A stretch of DNA of 64,000 nt from Cinnamomum chago. Its lineage: Eukaryota > Streptophyta > Magnoliopsida > Laurales > Lauraceae. The position numbers were made by a program, and so were the translations under genes. The notes beneath the pieces were generated by a model. The model was not told the DNA's origin, did no database searches, and was given only the letters and a program-made list of their open reading frames with translations. Below, piece after piece: positions 22,691 to 34,132 of this stretch (position 1 is its first letter; every line of letters begins with the position of its first letter). Location: the NCBI GenBank assembly GCA_038049695.1, contig CP142454.1, positions 17,182,501 through 17,246,500 on the forward strand, written 5' to 3'.

Positions 22691-25608
22691 CCTCCACTGC
22701 AATCCCATATGTCCGTAGTACAGATATGGAGTATGGACTCTCTAAAAGATTACTTATTATAATTACAAATATAACCATTTAAAAAACTAAGTACAGATCC
22801 ACATATATCTTAGATAATAACCTTATATACTACACTTCACAAGGGTATTAGCAAAAGTTTTAATGAGCTGGATGAAGCCCATCATGCCTCACCTTTAATG
22901 ACGTTTTACATATGCGATAGGAAAATAGGTTTTACATGTGTAAATGTTACAATTACACATGTGAAATACATTATCATGTTCGTCAAAATCACATGTAAGT
23001 GTTACAATATAGACATCACATCTACTAATGTTACGCATGTGAAATACATTCCATGGTCGTCAAAATCATCATGTTTCCTAATTACATTCAATGGTTTTAG
23101 ATGTATTTGGACTTATGTAGTTATTCACAAAAATTTTAAACCTCATATTACCATGCAAGAATGTCGGATGGTTCGGTTCATGGATTAGATATAGATTTCA
23201 ATGGTGTCTTGGTGCAGGGGTGGGCAATTTGGGGCATGATCTAGGGCAGTCGCCCCATGTCAAAATTGAAATCACCATAGAGTTGAATGGGGCTTTGGAG
23301 CATGCCCCACATGTCTAAACTTGTCACATATGTCTAAAGATAGCCCCACATATGTAAAGCTTCGTTGGTTAAAAAAAAAAAAAAGGAGAAAAAAAAGAGA
23401 GAAAGAACTGAAGACGTGTTGCGGCAATACATCGCTCTCCCTCTTCTTCCACCTCTTCTTTTGAAACCTCTCTGTGCCAATTATCGATCGAGCTCCCCAT
23501 CGCCGGTCCATATGTACTTTGTAAACTATTGCATCTTTGTTTGCCACACATATCTAGTATAATCCTTCATACTCATTCTACACCTAATTCAAAACGCTTA
23601 TTCTCCAAATCCTAATTCCAAAAACTGAATCCCCAAATCCTAATCCATACACTAAGCATTGAACCACCAAATCTGAGCATATCTACAAAAACCCAAAGAT
23701 AACCAAATTCATTTATGTTATCATGTCTTCTTACCCCACTATAATCCAAAGATAGAATTCTACTCCCATTATCCAAAGATTGGAGGCTTTGAGAAAGTGA
23801 AAAGGGAAAGGATGGGTGTCTTCAAAATATTTTTATATTCAGTTATTCTCATACACTCACCCACCTTGAATTTGTAGTGACCCCCATTGGGTATTGATTT
23901 TGACATATAAATTTAGTAAAATATGATAATGCGAGTTTGAGTATCTGAGATTAGGTTAGAATTATTTTTTATCCATCTAATACTTTTTAGTACTTCTAAT
24001 TAACAATCTCTTCATTGCTCAATCTTCACTAACTTGTGCATCTATTTGAGTTCCATGAGTTGGACATTTTCTAAAGAAAAACTTGTAAATGCTATTTGGT
24101 AATGTAAAAAAAGTCATGCAAAAGTCAAGAAAAAAATTATTTATTTTTTCAAATGTAAAGTCTAGCAAAGTTTTAGTCCAACCCAAACGAAAATCCTGGA
24201 TCCGCCACTGGATCCACTATTGCTGCGCCATTTGCAGGACATGAATAATTGTCTTCCCCCATCAGCAGAATGAAGAAAAATGTGCCACTGTGTAAATGGG
24301 TTGCTTTTTTTTTTTTTAATTTTTTTATAGGGTTTGAGCTCACCCTAAGTTTTCATTGTACGTCAGCTTTTGATTTGAGGCTTTAGGTTTAATGGTTTCT
24401 TAAGTTACATATTTTGTGAAATTAAATCTAATGGTGAGAATAACTCAGATAAATGTTAGTTTAGGATGATTGCCTTTAAAGGAAAAAGAAAAGAAAAGAG
24501 GGCGACTGCCAGTTTGTGGAGGGCTAATGTGAGAGGTTAGATAAATTGGGTTCCCACATGGTTAAAAATATTATCTCTAAATGTAAGCTAGATATGATAG
24601 GTAATTAACTTCAAATACTGAAATATATTAGTGAAGATGATAAGAGATTTAATTAAGTTTAGGGCTTCTGAAGGATTCCTAAAATGTTCTGTATGTTTGA
24701 TCTAGCAGCAGTATGTAATGAGAGGTATATATACATATATTTTGTAGAATTCCTCTACAAATATACTTCTATATATACAGGTTCCGGGGCCAATACGTAC
24801 ATAATAAAAAACAAACCTTAAATGTTCTTTTTGGACACAAAAATATCAACAATATTCATCATGCTAAGTAAGAAAAGCAACAGTAAATCAAACGGGTGGG
24901 CACCAAATGTCAAAGACAGAATCTTAGCAATTACTAAACCATGTCTTCTCTTATAATGAGATAAAGAACCCATGTGCAATGTATAGCAACTTCAACGTTA
25001 CAATTGTAGTTATAGAGATTGCATATTGTTAAATTCTAGTAATTTACATGGAAGTGGATTTTCCATGGGATTGGATTTCCACTACATGGAACATGCATGT
25101 TCCCTAAATTTAGACAATAAAATATATACAAAATAAATGGATCTACTGATTCCTCCTATTTCAATAGAGAAATCTTCTTTGCTTCAGAAATCGTGATGGA
25201 TCCACAATGGAGATAAAATATTTTATCACCTATCTTTTAGAGATTGATTTTAGGGATATTAATAGATTATCTTATCCTTATCCATTGGATATGGTTGGTT
25301 AGTATTTTCTTATAAATGTAATATTTTCTGTCAATGAATCTTATAGTGATTTTATGAAAATTATTTGAAAGATCTTGTCGCTACCACGGATGGCTGTGGT
25401 AGGTTATTGTGGATGGGTCATTGCCGGCCTTCCAAGGCTGATCCATGCGCCTACACAAGAACTTCATACTATCCTCCTTCCTGGGCTCTCCCATTGGTCT
25501 CGATTCATCATTCCTGCATAAATTCCCATCAACCAGGACTAGCAGATCTGTGTCAATCGCACATATGAGAAAGAGTTTGTTCTTGGGTAACATGTGCAAA
25601 GTGCTGGA
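22691..25608. other. Spacer, no gene recognised
   Basis: 22953-23070 contains a near-repeat of CATGTGAAATACATT followed by GTCAAAATCA with a period of about 78 bp. 23365-23400 is purine-rich. The rest is AT-rich with no supported gene. Confidence 0.4.
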
Positions 25609-25799
25609 CAAGAGAAGCCCTTGCAATCTTTGGAAAAAAAAAAGAAGCTTTGCATAAGTTTACAAACAACAATATGATCATCAATCAGAAAGTTTAAAAG
25701 TATGTAGTACATGAAAAAGAAAAAAAAAAACCATATACTGATATACACATGCATGCATCTGAGAGCAATATGAAAAGAAATATTTGCAAAGGAGATCGA

Positions 25800-25960
25800 T
25801 CATTCATTCTGAACCGACCCATAAGACTCTCTCCATATTTTTTCACAGCTATCCTGAACTGCAAGCAAGGCCTTAAGCCCATGCATGAGTGCTGGGAGGT
25901 GCAGTTCAAGAAAGCCGTGGAAGAATATGAAGAGTTCCTTCTATAGAGATCCCATGGAGG
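25800..25960 (-). ncRNA. MIR396: MIR396 precursor A, variant mature miRNA
   Basis: The - strand 21-mer at 25902-25922 differs from conserved miR396a only at position 7 (A to G, starting UUCCACGGC and ending CUUGAACUG). The predicted star strand lies on the 3' arm at 25839-25859 (starts GUUCAGGAUAGC). The arms pair with two G:U wobbles and few mismatches around a ~42-nt loop, and the lower stem extends through AGACTCTCTCC on one side and GAGTTCCTTC on the other. A TATA box (CTATAAAT, - strand, 26057-26064) precedes it by about 135 bp, giving a plausible independent pol II unit. miR396 guides cleavage of growth-regulating-factor (GRF) mRNAs. The open frame crossing this locus on the - strand is not conserved between copies and is unlikely to be protein coding. 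Confidence 0.82.
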
Positions 25961-26056
25961 ACATGGAGTACCCATATGTGGATGATAATACATGGGAGGG
26001 AAAGGGAACTTGTTTAGTCTAGGGAGAGATGAAGGGTTAGGGAGAGGAAGACAAGT

Positions 26057-26064
26057 ATTTATAG
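26057..26064 (-). promoter_or_regulatory. TATA box of MIR396 copy A
   Basis: CTATAAAT on the - strand, followed by a pyrimidine-rich leader toward the hairpin. The equivalent site in copy C is GGTATATAAG at 28399-28408; in copy B it is mutated (CATAAA). Confidence 0.65.
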
Positions 26065-26250
26065 AGGAAAATAGAAGGTTCGGGGATTTGGTGAGAATCA
26101 ATCCCCTAAAGAGATATCTGGCGTCTCTCAATCTCCTCCGTTCAAATTTCCGCACTATCAGGAGGAGATTAGGATTCCTTAATATACTATAAATAAATAA
26201 GAAAATAAGTGAAAGAATGGACGTCCTTATGGAAACGTCCATTGTAAAAA

Positions 26251-27054
26251 AAAAAATTAGTATATGATTTATTTAGTTATAATATACGTGTTAAAAGCTA
26301 TGTTTATATAGTGACCAAGTATATTTTGATGTTTTTTTTTAAATATACAATTTTAAAAAAGAGGCAGAAAAATTAACTTTTTTTATTAAGAGGGGAAAAG
26401 AACTTTCAAATTTTAAAAAACCCAACCAAACACATCTATGGTAACTTAGTAAAGTGAAGAAAATGAATAAATTAAGAGAAGTCAAATCAAAATCATTTTA
26501 GTGACCTGAAAAGATATTTTTTTGACTTATATAAAAAGGTAAATGCGGCATCAATCAACAAGAAATAGATCATAAATTTCCATTGACAAGCACAAGTAGT
26601 TTTGAAAGAAAGGAAAAAAAAAAAAAAACAGAATCTAATAGTTTGGGCCATAACACAATAAGAAATCAACATGAGTAAATTGGACAATTTATCTTATGTA
26701 TCCATGTCTATCTCATTTAACTTCCTTATAGAAATCTGTTAGAGATTATATGATCCCATCTATTAAGAGTTTGTTAAAATGTTTGTGATGTTCGGATCTT
26801 AGGAGATAATCCTTATCCATCAAAATTTGATTACAAATATAGATCATCTCCATGGGCCCAGTTTAAAATCAACAATTAACCGTAAGCAGGAAATAATTTT
26901 TTTTTTTTGCTATTGAAGTATTCTCAACTCTTTGGGTTCCCTCTAGCCCAAAGGCCCAAAGGGAAGTCGGGTAACTTCCCAGTAGTTTAAAAAAAAATGC
27001 ACATAGTTACATTTGATACCATTATGTGGAATAAAAAACCAAAAAATAAAAGAG
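26251..27054. other. Spacer between MIR396 copies A and B
   Basis: AT-rich. 26931-26985 is a reversed fragment of the SINE-like repeat at 22521-22690 (GGGAAGTTACCCG and CCTTTGGGC on the - strand). No gene seen. Confidence 0.45.
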
Positions 27055-27069
27055 ATCTGCCATTCGGTG

Positions 27070-27190
27070 CAGACTGATCAGACTCTCTCCGTACTTTTCC
27101 ACAGAATCCTTGAACTGCAGGAAGGCCTATAGCACATGCATAAGTGCGGGGCGAAGCAGTTCAAGAAAGCTGGGGAAGAGGACGAACAGG
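27070..27190 (-). ncRNA. MIR396: MIR396 copy B, probably decaying precursor
   Basis: The - strand 21-mer at 27157-27177 matches miR396a except position 5 (A to C; begins UUCCCCAGC). The 3'-arm partner is at 27095-27115 (starts GUUCAAGGAUUC). Pairing is poorer than in the other two copies: two adjacent mismatches lie in the middle of the duplex and two near the miRNA 5' end. Compared with copy A, about 95 bp between hairpin and TATA region are missing, the TATA core reads CATAAA, and the next segment is replaced by a 37-G run. I infer a duplicated MIR396 that has lost, or is losing, function. Small-RNA reads carrying C at position 5 would overturn this. Confidence 0.7.
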
Positions 27191-27236
27191 ACCACCATAG
27201 ACACCCATGTTTAATGTTTATGAGAATTAGAAGGTT

Positions 27237-27237
<1 letters not shown>

Positions 27238-27274
<37 letters not shown>
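27238..27274. repeat. (G)37 homopolymer
   Basis: It sits at the site where copy A has only GGGG (AAGGTTCGGGG then TTTGGTGAG), so it is an expansion inside the MIR396 copy B upstream region. Sequencing or assembly error at such a run is possible. On the - strand it is C37; the G strand could form quadruplexes. Confidence 0.85.
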
Positions 27275-27433
27275 CGGCGGCGTTTGGTGAGAATCAATTC
27301 CCGATATAGATATGTGGTGGCTCTCATCAATCTTCTCCTTTTGAATCTCGAAACCCATTAAATGGCGATTTGGGTTTCCTAATACGGAAAAAAAAAAAAA
27401 AGAAGGAAAGAAGTGAACGAGTGGACGTTCATA

Positions 27434-28159
27434 TCTTTTCTTAGAAACTCAACTAGGTTTTGCAGTGAGTAATTCGCATACGTCTCTACAAAATGGAAAC
27501 GCATGCAACTATCTGTCGGTTAGGGTATGCCACCGCAAGTGGATCCCACCAGCTGGATGGTTGAAAATTTTCTTCTACGAGCAGACCGGTCATCCAATGA
27601 TCTGGCACTCTTTAGGAGGCCTTTCCACCTCCCTCCTCTTCCCATTGCATCTAAGTGGGCCCACGAGATGAGCCGCGGTAGACAATGTATCTTCTATGAA
27701 AAGAAGAAGAGATGTTTGTCCGTAAAACACTATCATTCAAAATGAACGGTAACTTTTATCTTTAACTAATCCGATTGCACTTCATTAGATCTATATGTAA
27801 TGCGACAGATCATGTGAATGTCACGTAATTTTCGTACAGTGATCCACATGAATCACAAAAGAAAAACCAATATGTAGAAGACTGGAATAAATTGCTGTTA
27901 GTGTTCGTGAGCCGAAGCTTATAAACCTCCATCATGTACAACAGTAGATGGGCCATGTCCCACGATGCAGAAATGGTCCATTGAAGAACCCTTGCAATCT
28001 TTGAAAAATATTAGAGTAAAAGCTGTTCAACCACAATAATCATGAATCAGAACGTTGGTGAAATGAATCAGGAGAAAAGGAAACAACAAGACTGTGAAAA
28101 ATTTGAAAGTTCATTGTAAATGATTCAGTTTTGATATCTATGAGAAGAGAAATAATCAC
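27434..28159. other. Spacer between MIR396 copies B and C
   Basis: No recognisable gene. The last ~180 bp match the downstream flank of copy A (CCCTTGCAATCTTTG). Confidence 0.45.
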
Positions 28160-28174
28160 GAAGGAGTTCTTCCA

Positions 28175-28330
28175 TTCTGCACCGACCCATGCATAGGACT
28201 CTCTCCGTATTTTCCCACAGCTTTATTGAACTGCGACGAGGCCGAGTGGGCATAAATGTGTTAGGATGGAATATGGATGCAGTTCAAGAAAGCTGTGGAA
28301 GAGTACAAAGAGGACCATCTGTGCCATATA
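28175..28330 (-). ncRNA. MIR396: MIR396 precursor C, canonical miR396a
   Basis: The - strand 21-mer at 28280-28300 is identical to conserved plant miR396a (starts UUCCACAGC, ends CUUGAACUG). The predicted star at 28211-28231 (starts GUUCAAUAAAGC, ends GUGGGAAA) is the conserved miR396 star. The duplex pairs almost completely, with a 48-nt terminal loop (28232-28279). The lower stem continues through TCCTCTTTGTACTC and its partner ATACGGAGAGAG. A TATA box (TATATAAG, - strand, about 28399-28406) lies ~100 bp upstream, then a CT-repeat leader. miR396 represses GRF transcription factors and so limits cell proliferation in leaves and other organs. The 130-codon frame overlapping this locus is incidental. 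Confidence 0.95.
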
Positions 28331-28398
28331 TTGAGAGAGAGAGAGAGAGATAACTAGCCATGAGGGATGTAGGGTTGTGGGGGAAAGGGAGAAACACT

Positions 28399-28408
28399 TA
28401 TATACCGA
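28399..28408 (-). promoter_or_regulatory. TATA box of MIR396 copy C
   Basis: GGTATATAAG on the - strand, followed by a C/T-rich leader with (CT)n at 28331-28350, about 100 bp from the miRNA. Confidence 0.65.
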
Positions 28409-28550
28409 AAAGACAAGGTTGGGAGGTTTGGTAAAAAAATCCAATCCCAAGAAGAATGCCTCCTCCTGACTCTCCTTTTTGTGAAGCCTTTTCACACCCA
28501 TGGAGAGTTGAATGCCGACACCTAAATAAAGAGCAAAAATAAAAATAAAT

Positions 28551-28857
28551 AAATAACAACAACAACAACACGTGCGTGAATGACCAGTAGAAAAACTAGG
28601 GTATGCAGTTTTCATTTTGCACTCCTCTCTTCTTCTTTTTTTTTAATTGATACTATGCACACTTCTTCATATTTGCAGGACCATAGGACGTTAATGTGTC
28701 CTACATACAACTAGTAAAGCGTACGTATTGAATAAGTCCGCCCCAAGTGGGACTCAACTGGATAGTAATTGGCAACTGATGCAGGAGAGCAATGAGGATT
28801 AGGATATGGGTTAGGGGTGCGGCTCGAGATAAGATGGATCAAATGTTATTAACCTCC
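28551..28857. other. Spacer, no gene recognised
   Basis: Includes (AAC)n near 28554-28570. No supported features. Confidence 0.4.
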
Positions 28858-29245
28858 TCTCCCATTGGCTTTCCATGAGAGGGATGTGAAGTACTTCACT
28901 ATAGGGCCCACCTAATGATAATTTAGACCATTCAAGATGAATTTCATCCCCAATAGTGACACATTGTTGAGAGTTTTTTTTATCAATTGGAGTTAGCCCC
29001 ATCATAAAATAATTGAGTATAAGATTGATAATGTGATTAATGTATATGATTATTAATTAATAAGATTGTGTTAATCACATGATCATTTATGTGCTTGATT
29101 TTATAGTGGGACGAGTTCTAATTGATCTAAAACGTGAGGATGTCATTGGCTAAAATGAAATTCATTTTAAACTATTTAAATTATTAATAAGTGGGCTCCA
29201 TAGTGAGTTTCCTCACATCCCACTGCTAGAAAGCATGTGGGAGAT
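28858..29245. mobile_element. Inverted-repeat element (~390 bp)
   Basis: Arms 28858-28965 and 29115-29245 are imperfect reverse complements: CCATTGGCTTTC/CCACATGCTTTC, GGGATGTGA, CACTAT(A/G)G(G/A)GCCCAC, AATAATTTAAA/GATAATTTAGA and AAAATGAATTTCAT/AGATGAATTTCAT. It is non-coding, most likely an old MITE. The boundaries are approximate. Confidence 0.55.
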
Positions 29246-29985
29246 ACTCAGGCAATCCGAATTGTTAAGTGGTTAAAACTCAGTTACTTTATATAGTAGA
29301 GTGCAAACTACCTAGTGACGAATAGTTGTATTGATTTCTTTCGCTGTTTAGTGGTGCTGACACCTTGGTATTACTCGAGTTATAAAGAATCACTCTTCGA
29401 GTGGTGACCAAACTAGGGGAGGGGGAGGGGGATATGGTGGGCCAAATCTCTTAAAACAGAAATACACGTTTAATGGAAGATTTCAGGTCCCACTCTGAAA
29501 TTGTAGAGCGAGATCTAAGGGTGGCGGTCTGCCTAGAGGGAAAACAGGTCGGGTCCATGTCCAGTGGAGAGATAACATTAGTTTTTAAAGAGGAGAGAAG
29601 AGTCTTCCCAGACATGCTAGCATGTGAAGGTGCATTGGGTTTGACATGACCTTTTGGCCCTACTCTTGCGGGCGATCGGTCGCCTTGTCGGTTTTGGATG
29701 ACAGACATCTTGCTAGCTCGCTTCGACTTCGTGCTCTCGACGCAGTTGCATTCTTCTGGTTTCACGAGGAATAGAGATATTCTGGACGATCACGAGACAC
29801 ATGGGAGAATAAAAAAAGGCAAACAAAAAGCACATGTCTGCCATCCTCGCCAATCAAAGCCATTCACCAGGGGGGAACCACAAAGAAACACTTTATCTTC
29901 TACCATTCATTTCCAATGCATTGAAAAGGAACCCAATTAGACCCCATTTCTGAAACGTAGGCCCCATGTTGCATGTGTGGTGTAA
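29246..29985. other. Spacer with an unassigned 104-codon - strand frame
   Basis: The longest open frame (29451-29765, - strand; contains RSRSTISEWDLKSSIKR) has no family that I recognise and no promoter context. It is likely chance or a relic. Confidence 0.3.
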
Positions 29986-29989
29986 AAGG

Positions 29990-30070
29990 ATATAAGAGAT
30001 CTAAATGGGGTCTTTCACTTTCCTAAGAATTGAATTACTAGGTTGGGTATTTCCCTTCTATAATATTTAC
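29990..30070 (+). repeat. Dispersed repeat family A, partial copy
   Basis: CTAAGAATTGAATTACTAGG and GGGTATTTCCCTTC match the 16.2-kb copy. The following 1 kb to 31140 shows no gene. Confidence 0.4.
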
Positions 30071-31139
30071 TTTAAAGTCTTAATTAACTAATATCAAAGA
30101 TGATGGTCAAATCACTCGGTCCAGATTTACAGCTCAATGACAGCTGGTTGTAACTGAAATAGATTTCTTCTAACTGCGTTCAATTTTTGAGATTGTACAT
30201 ATATGAGTTGCGACAACTGATGTATTATTGAAAACATTGAATGAATTGAGAGCTGGGCTTCCTTCTTCTCTTTCTCTTCTTTTAGATTTTGTTCTGTTTA
30301 CATTAACCATTGGCCAAGATCCTCTTGGCCACCTTATGAATCCATCAATGGGTTCCATCTATACAATCAATTTAACCTACTCAAAATCCCTCCCTGTTCT
30401 TAATCCATCAAATGAGTTGTCAATCTTTAAATAAATCATGTTGAGAATACCCTATAAAATGAAGTTATATAGAGCTGGACTAACAGAAATCTCTCAGAAG
30501 GGATGCTGATGTTTGGACTCACGAGAAATACACCAAGTAATTGCTTTCTTTCTTGCACTTCTGCCTCTATGAGTAATGAGAAAAGAAACGAAAATCTCTT
30601 AATTATTTTTACAAGTATGATATCAATTGAATTCCATTAAGGGAATTAAAGACCTTCGATAAACAACATATTTAACAAAAAAATAAGAAGCGTAGAAATA
30701 AGATCATGACTTGACAAATATGAGGAGATTCTGGGGCTTTGATGAACATGTGTGGATGATAGAAGCCTGAAGGTTTGTCTTCATTATCCTTTGAATGCGT
30801 ATGCATGTCACGAGCACATATGCAAAACTGAATCGATAGTTGAGATTCAAATGAGTAAACAGAACCTTAAAATTAATTTGGACCATTAATTTTGGTCAAA
30901 GTCAAAAGACTATATTTGACTTTGCTGATGTGGCATCTCATGTGGTTCATGCTGTTGACTGGTTCCGGATGGTTGAAGGTCAGAGCAACTTTTTTTTTTT
31001 CCATAATATTTTACAAAGGTTTCTTTTTCTCTTTTTTTTTTTTTTTTTCTACTTTAGATAAAATTCGTCACACTGTAGGATTGAGCATTTAATTAATATT
31101 GTATGAGATATAATTAATCACATATTAAGTCTTATGATG

Positions 31140-33165
31140 GAGTAGGCATGAAAACTAAGCCATTTTGTGCAGCCCGTGAACTTCATGGGCCGCGCTGTGC
31201 CGTGCTATGCCTAGGCCAGCTGGGGCTCAATTCAGCACAGTCCTGGGCGGGGACTTTACGTGCCACCCATGGGCCAACCCACATGCCTCTTTTAATTTTT
31301 TTTAATTTTTTTATATAAATTGAAAGAGAAATTATGAATTTTTTTGCGGTTCTTCACCTGAAAAAAGGTTGGGAAAAAAGCATTATACCTACCTGGACTT
31401 TGGCCTTTTTGCAGAGTGCATCCTATACTTTGGTATTTTGGACTAAACTTACCTGTAGTTTTAGTTAACATGTAAAATGGGCGGATTCTGTTAGTATTAA
31501 CGGTGTAGGTCGTATAAAATGTGTTTGGTGTATACTGACGCCAAAATATTCGCCCAAAAAGACCTATTTGCCCCTGAACCAGCCTAGAATGGCAAATATC
31601 CACCTTTCACTGCTCCAGATCATTCATTTGATGAACTCCACTGTGGATTGGCTAGTGAACAATGGATTGTTTAATAGTAAGCTCTCAAAGGCAGCTCAAG
31701 ATTGATATGATGGGGGCGTAGATGATGAAAATGGTACAGTTTCAGTCGGCAATGTTTCATCTGTTCATTGGTGGGGCTTGTTTCATTTATTGGGCTTACA
31801 GTCTATTGTCCATCCAGGTGTTCAACACATATTATCTAGTTAATTTCACAGATTGGTTAATCTGTATTTGGGTTGTAGTTAATATCGACATAAGTCATAG
31901 CTCACCAATTCATTGGGGGTAAGTTTATTTAATTTATTTTTCAGTTACCCAATTCGTAGTTCCAGTTCATTAACTTCAATGATTCCCAGACCTTCAAAGA
32001 TCCAGTGAAACAGTTCATAAGAAGGAAATCACATACATATGAGATGTCCGGTTTGTCGACCAGTCCACAAATCAAATGTAGTAACAGGAGACTCCAAACC
32101 AGTGTTCCAAAACCAGACTCAATCCTCCAGTCGAATCTTTAAGAGCCGATTTGCTCATTTTCAGCTATTCCTGTTCTTGCAAGCAGCTGAAAAATCCTCC
32201 TATTACGACGTCCGATGTTTCCCTCCTTTCGTGGGGCCGTCCCCTCCAGTTCAATCAGTCCGTCCAGTTCAGCCTGCCAATCAATTATGTCTGGCGTCGG
32301 TAGCAGAAGCATCAAGAAATCCATCCCTATCCCGCCTTCCATTCTACTGGTGGGTGGATGGGAGAGCAAGAGTTTTTGGATTAGCTCTGAAGGTTTTGGA
32401 ACAGATCCAGATCCTATGATCAGAGGATTTCAAAACCATGTCCCGAATTTCGGGTGCCAGGCCAGTTGCAGAGAAAAGGCATCCTCCAAGATGATTAAAT
32501 GAGTTGAACTGGAGAATCTTCTAGTGGATCAAGTCATTCCCGAAGAAAGGGCTTGAAATCATACATCTGAAACCGCTGATGGTCTTTCGTGCCTGGATCT
32601 ATCCACAATCTTGAGGGATCTGTCGATCGCAAGGAAGGAGTGGTTTCGCCCAAAATCGCCAAAAACCCTAACCGCAAGTGAAAAAGGGGAAAATGAGCAA
32701 AAATCGTGAAGAGTAAAACTGATATATGGATGGGTAAATTCGCCATTATCTTGATTCCATCACGGCTGTTTGTATTTGCATGTCAACTAAAACTACAGGT
32801 AGGTTTAGTCCAAAATACCAAAATACAGGGTACACTCTGCAAAAAGGCCAAAGTACAAGTAGGTATAATGCTTTTTTCCCAAAAAAGTTTAAACTATTAA
32901 AATCAATTCACAAACATTAATTTTAATTTACATAAATAAAATTTTAATTATTTTTAATTATTAATTTATTTATATGAAAAAAATTACATTTATATTTATA
33001 TGGGTTGGGCCGTGCTGTGCCTCGGCCCAAGCATCGGTGCCAGCAGTCAGTGTCGTGCACCTGGTCAACGGTCCATTTGCGGTTTTTCGTGCAGGGCTGG
33101 GCCGGGCCGGGCCGTGCGGTGCCTTGCTGGGCGGCCTGGCCAATTTTCAAGCCTACGATGGTCCA
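31140..33165. repeat. GC-rich dispersed repeat split by a nested transposon
   Basis: 31140-31275 and 32998-33165 both consist of GGGCCG, CCGTGC and GGGCTGGGCC words, unlike the AT-rich surroundings. They are joined by AT-rich arms ending exactly at the transposon ends at 31371 and 32880. I interpret this as one older dispersed element interrupted by a younger Mutator-like insertion. Confidence 0.5.
31371..32880. mobile_element. Non-autonomous Mutator-like element, copy 2 (1,510 bp)
   Basis: The left end starts GGGAAAAAAGCATTATACCT and the right end, reversed, starts GGGAAAAAAGCATTATACCT. The two arms stay about 90% identical for more than 100 bp (through CTTTGGCCTTTTTGCAGAGTG and TTTTGGACTAAAC). 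Flanks AAAAAGGTT (31362-31370) and AAAAAAGTT (32881-32889) form a 9-bp target duplication with one difference. Subterminal blocks, for example CGGATTCTGTTAGTATTAACGG and GATATATGGATGGGTAAAT, are shared with copy 1 at 9710-11195. No transposase frame exists. Short open frames of up to 126 codons inside have no recognisable homology. Confidence 0.85.
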
Positions 33166-34132
33166 ACACTTCTTGGCGAAATAAAACCTTGAAGACCATA
33201 CAAGGGGACGGTGCACTTTTAGATTTTGAACTGGTGGGCCACATTCACTTCTCAAGACTCACGCTTTTGACCAAGCAACACATTCAGACTATCAAGACTC
33301 GGGAGCTCTGCCTCTGGGTCAGTCACTGGTAACTGAGATGGACAGTTTGTTTGGTCTGGTCCAATAAAGTGAAAGTGAGATTTCTCTTATTCAATGGTTC
33401 TTGAACAAACAGGCAGTTTGTTTGGTCTGCCTTGGCTCCACCCCTGTTCTTACTAGACCTAAGACTATAGAAGCTAAGTCTTTTGACTAGCATGACTCCT
33501 GTTGAGTCATATGTGACATGGTACCACATCCACAAGTTTATTTAAGGATTGGAAGGTGACCCAAGGACCCCTTTTGCACTCCAAAAATAAATAAATTCTG
33601 GGACCAGGTAGGAGTGAAAACTGGAAACACCTAGTCAACACAAACGCAACTTCCAGTCGTCTTCCTTATCTTCTTTTCTAAAACCATTGACTTTGTCTTC
33701 TATTTATTATTTTCTTAAGAGGTTGATAGAGGTGTTTCGGCATAATATTATGTCTTCTTTCCTATGCTTGTGTTTTGCAATTTTCATTCTAGATTGTATT
33801 GATAGCCAAAGGGTAAGAACTCAAGCCTTCTTTGTCAAGGCAGCAAGACATAGGTTCCAAGAAGCACCTACACTCATACCTGACCAGCATGGGCTTGATC
33901 TGTGTGTACATAAGGGCCTAAATTTTAAGATGATTAAATGGGCTAGGATTAGATAAGCGTTAGGGTTTATGAAGACATATGAAGTCTTAGTACTAGTTCG
34001 CTGGGCTGTCCCAAATAGATATACAAAGACATGTCAAATCTAAATAAACATTCTCCCACGTGCAGACTCGATAGATTTCATGGTGGGCTACACAAGAACA
34101 ACGAGATCAGAATCGAAATCCGTTCTGATACC
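33166..34132. other. Spacer, no gene recognised
   Basis: No protein family or RNA seen. 33990-34132 appears to be the leading part of repeat family B (ATACAAAGACATGTCAAATC). Confidence 0.35.

Larger units (their letters stand above)
25609..26250 (-). repeat. MIR396 duplication block A
   Basis: This block shares with 27980-28550 the downstream marker CCCTTGCAATCTTTG and ATCAATCAGA/ATGAATCAGA. It shares with 27055-27433 the upstream marker AGAAGGTTCGGGG...TTTGGTGAGAATCAAT and AAGTGAA(A/C)GA(A/G)TGGACGT. The unit includes hairpin, leader and promoter. Confidence 0.7.

Noticed and set aside
25694..26242. 182-codon minus-strand open frame
   Set aside because: It spans the MIR396 copy A hairpin, leader and promoter. 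The frame is not kept in copies B and C, whereas the hairpin is.
28223..28615. 130-codon minus-strand open frame
   Set aside because: It covers the canonical MIR396 hairpin and its TATA box. The codons overlapping the miRNA are explained by the RNA.
32944..33332. Ala/Gly/Pro-rich frames around 33.0-33.3 kb
   Set aside because: They follow GGGCCG repeat words. No domain is recognisable and both strands are open alike.
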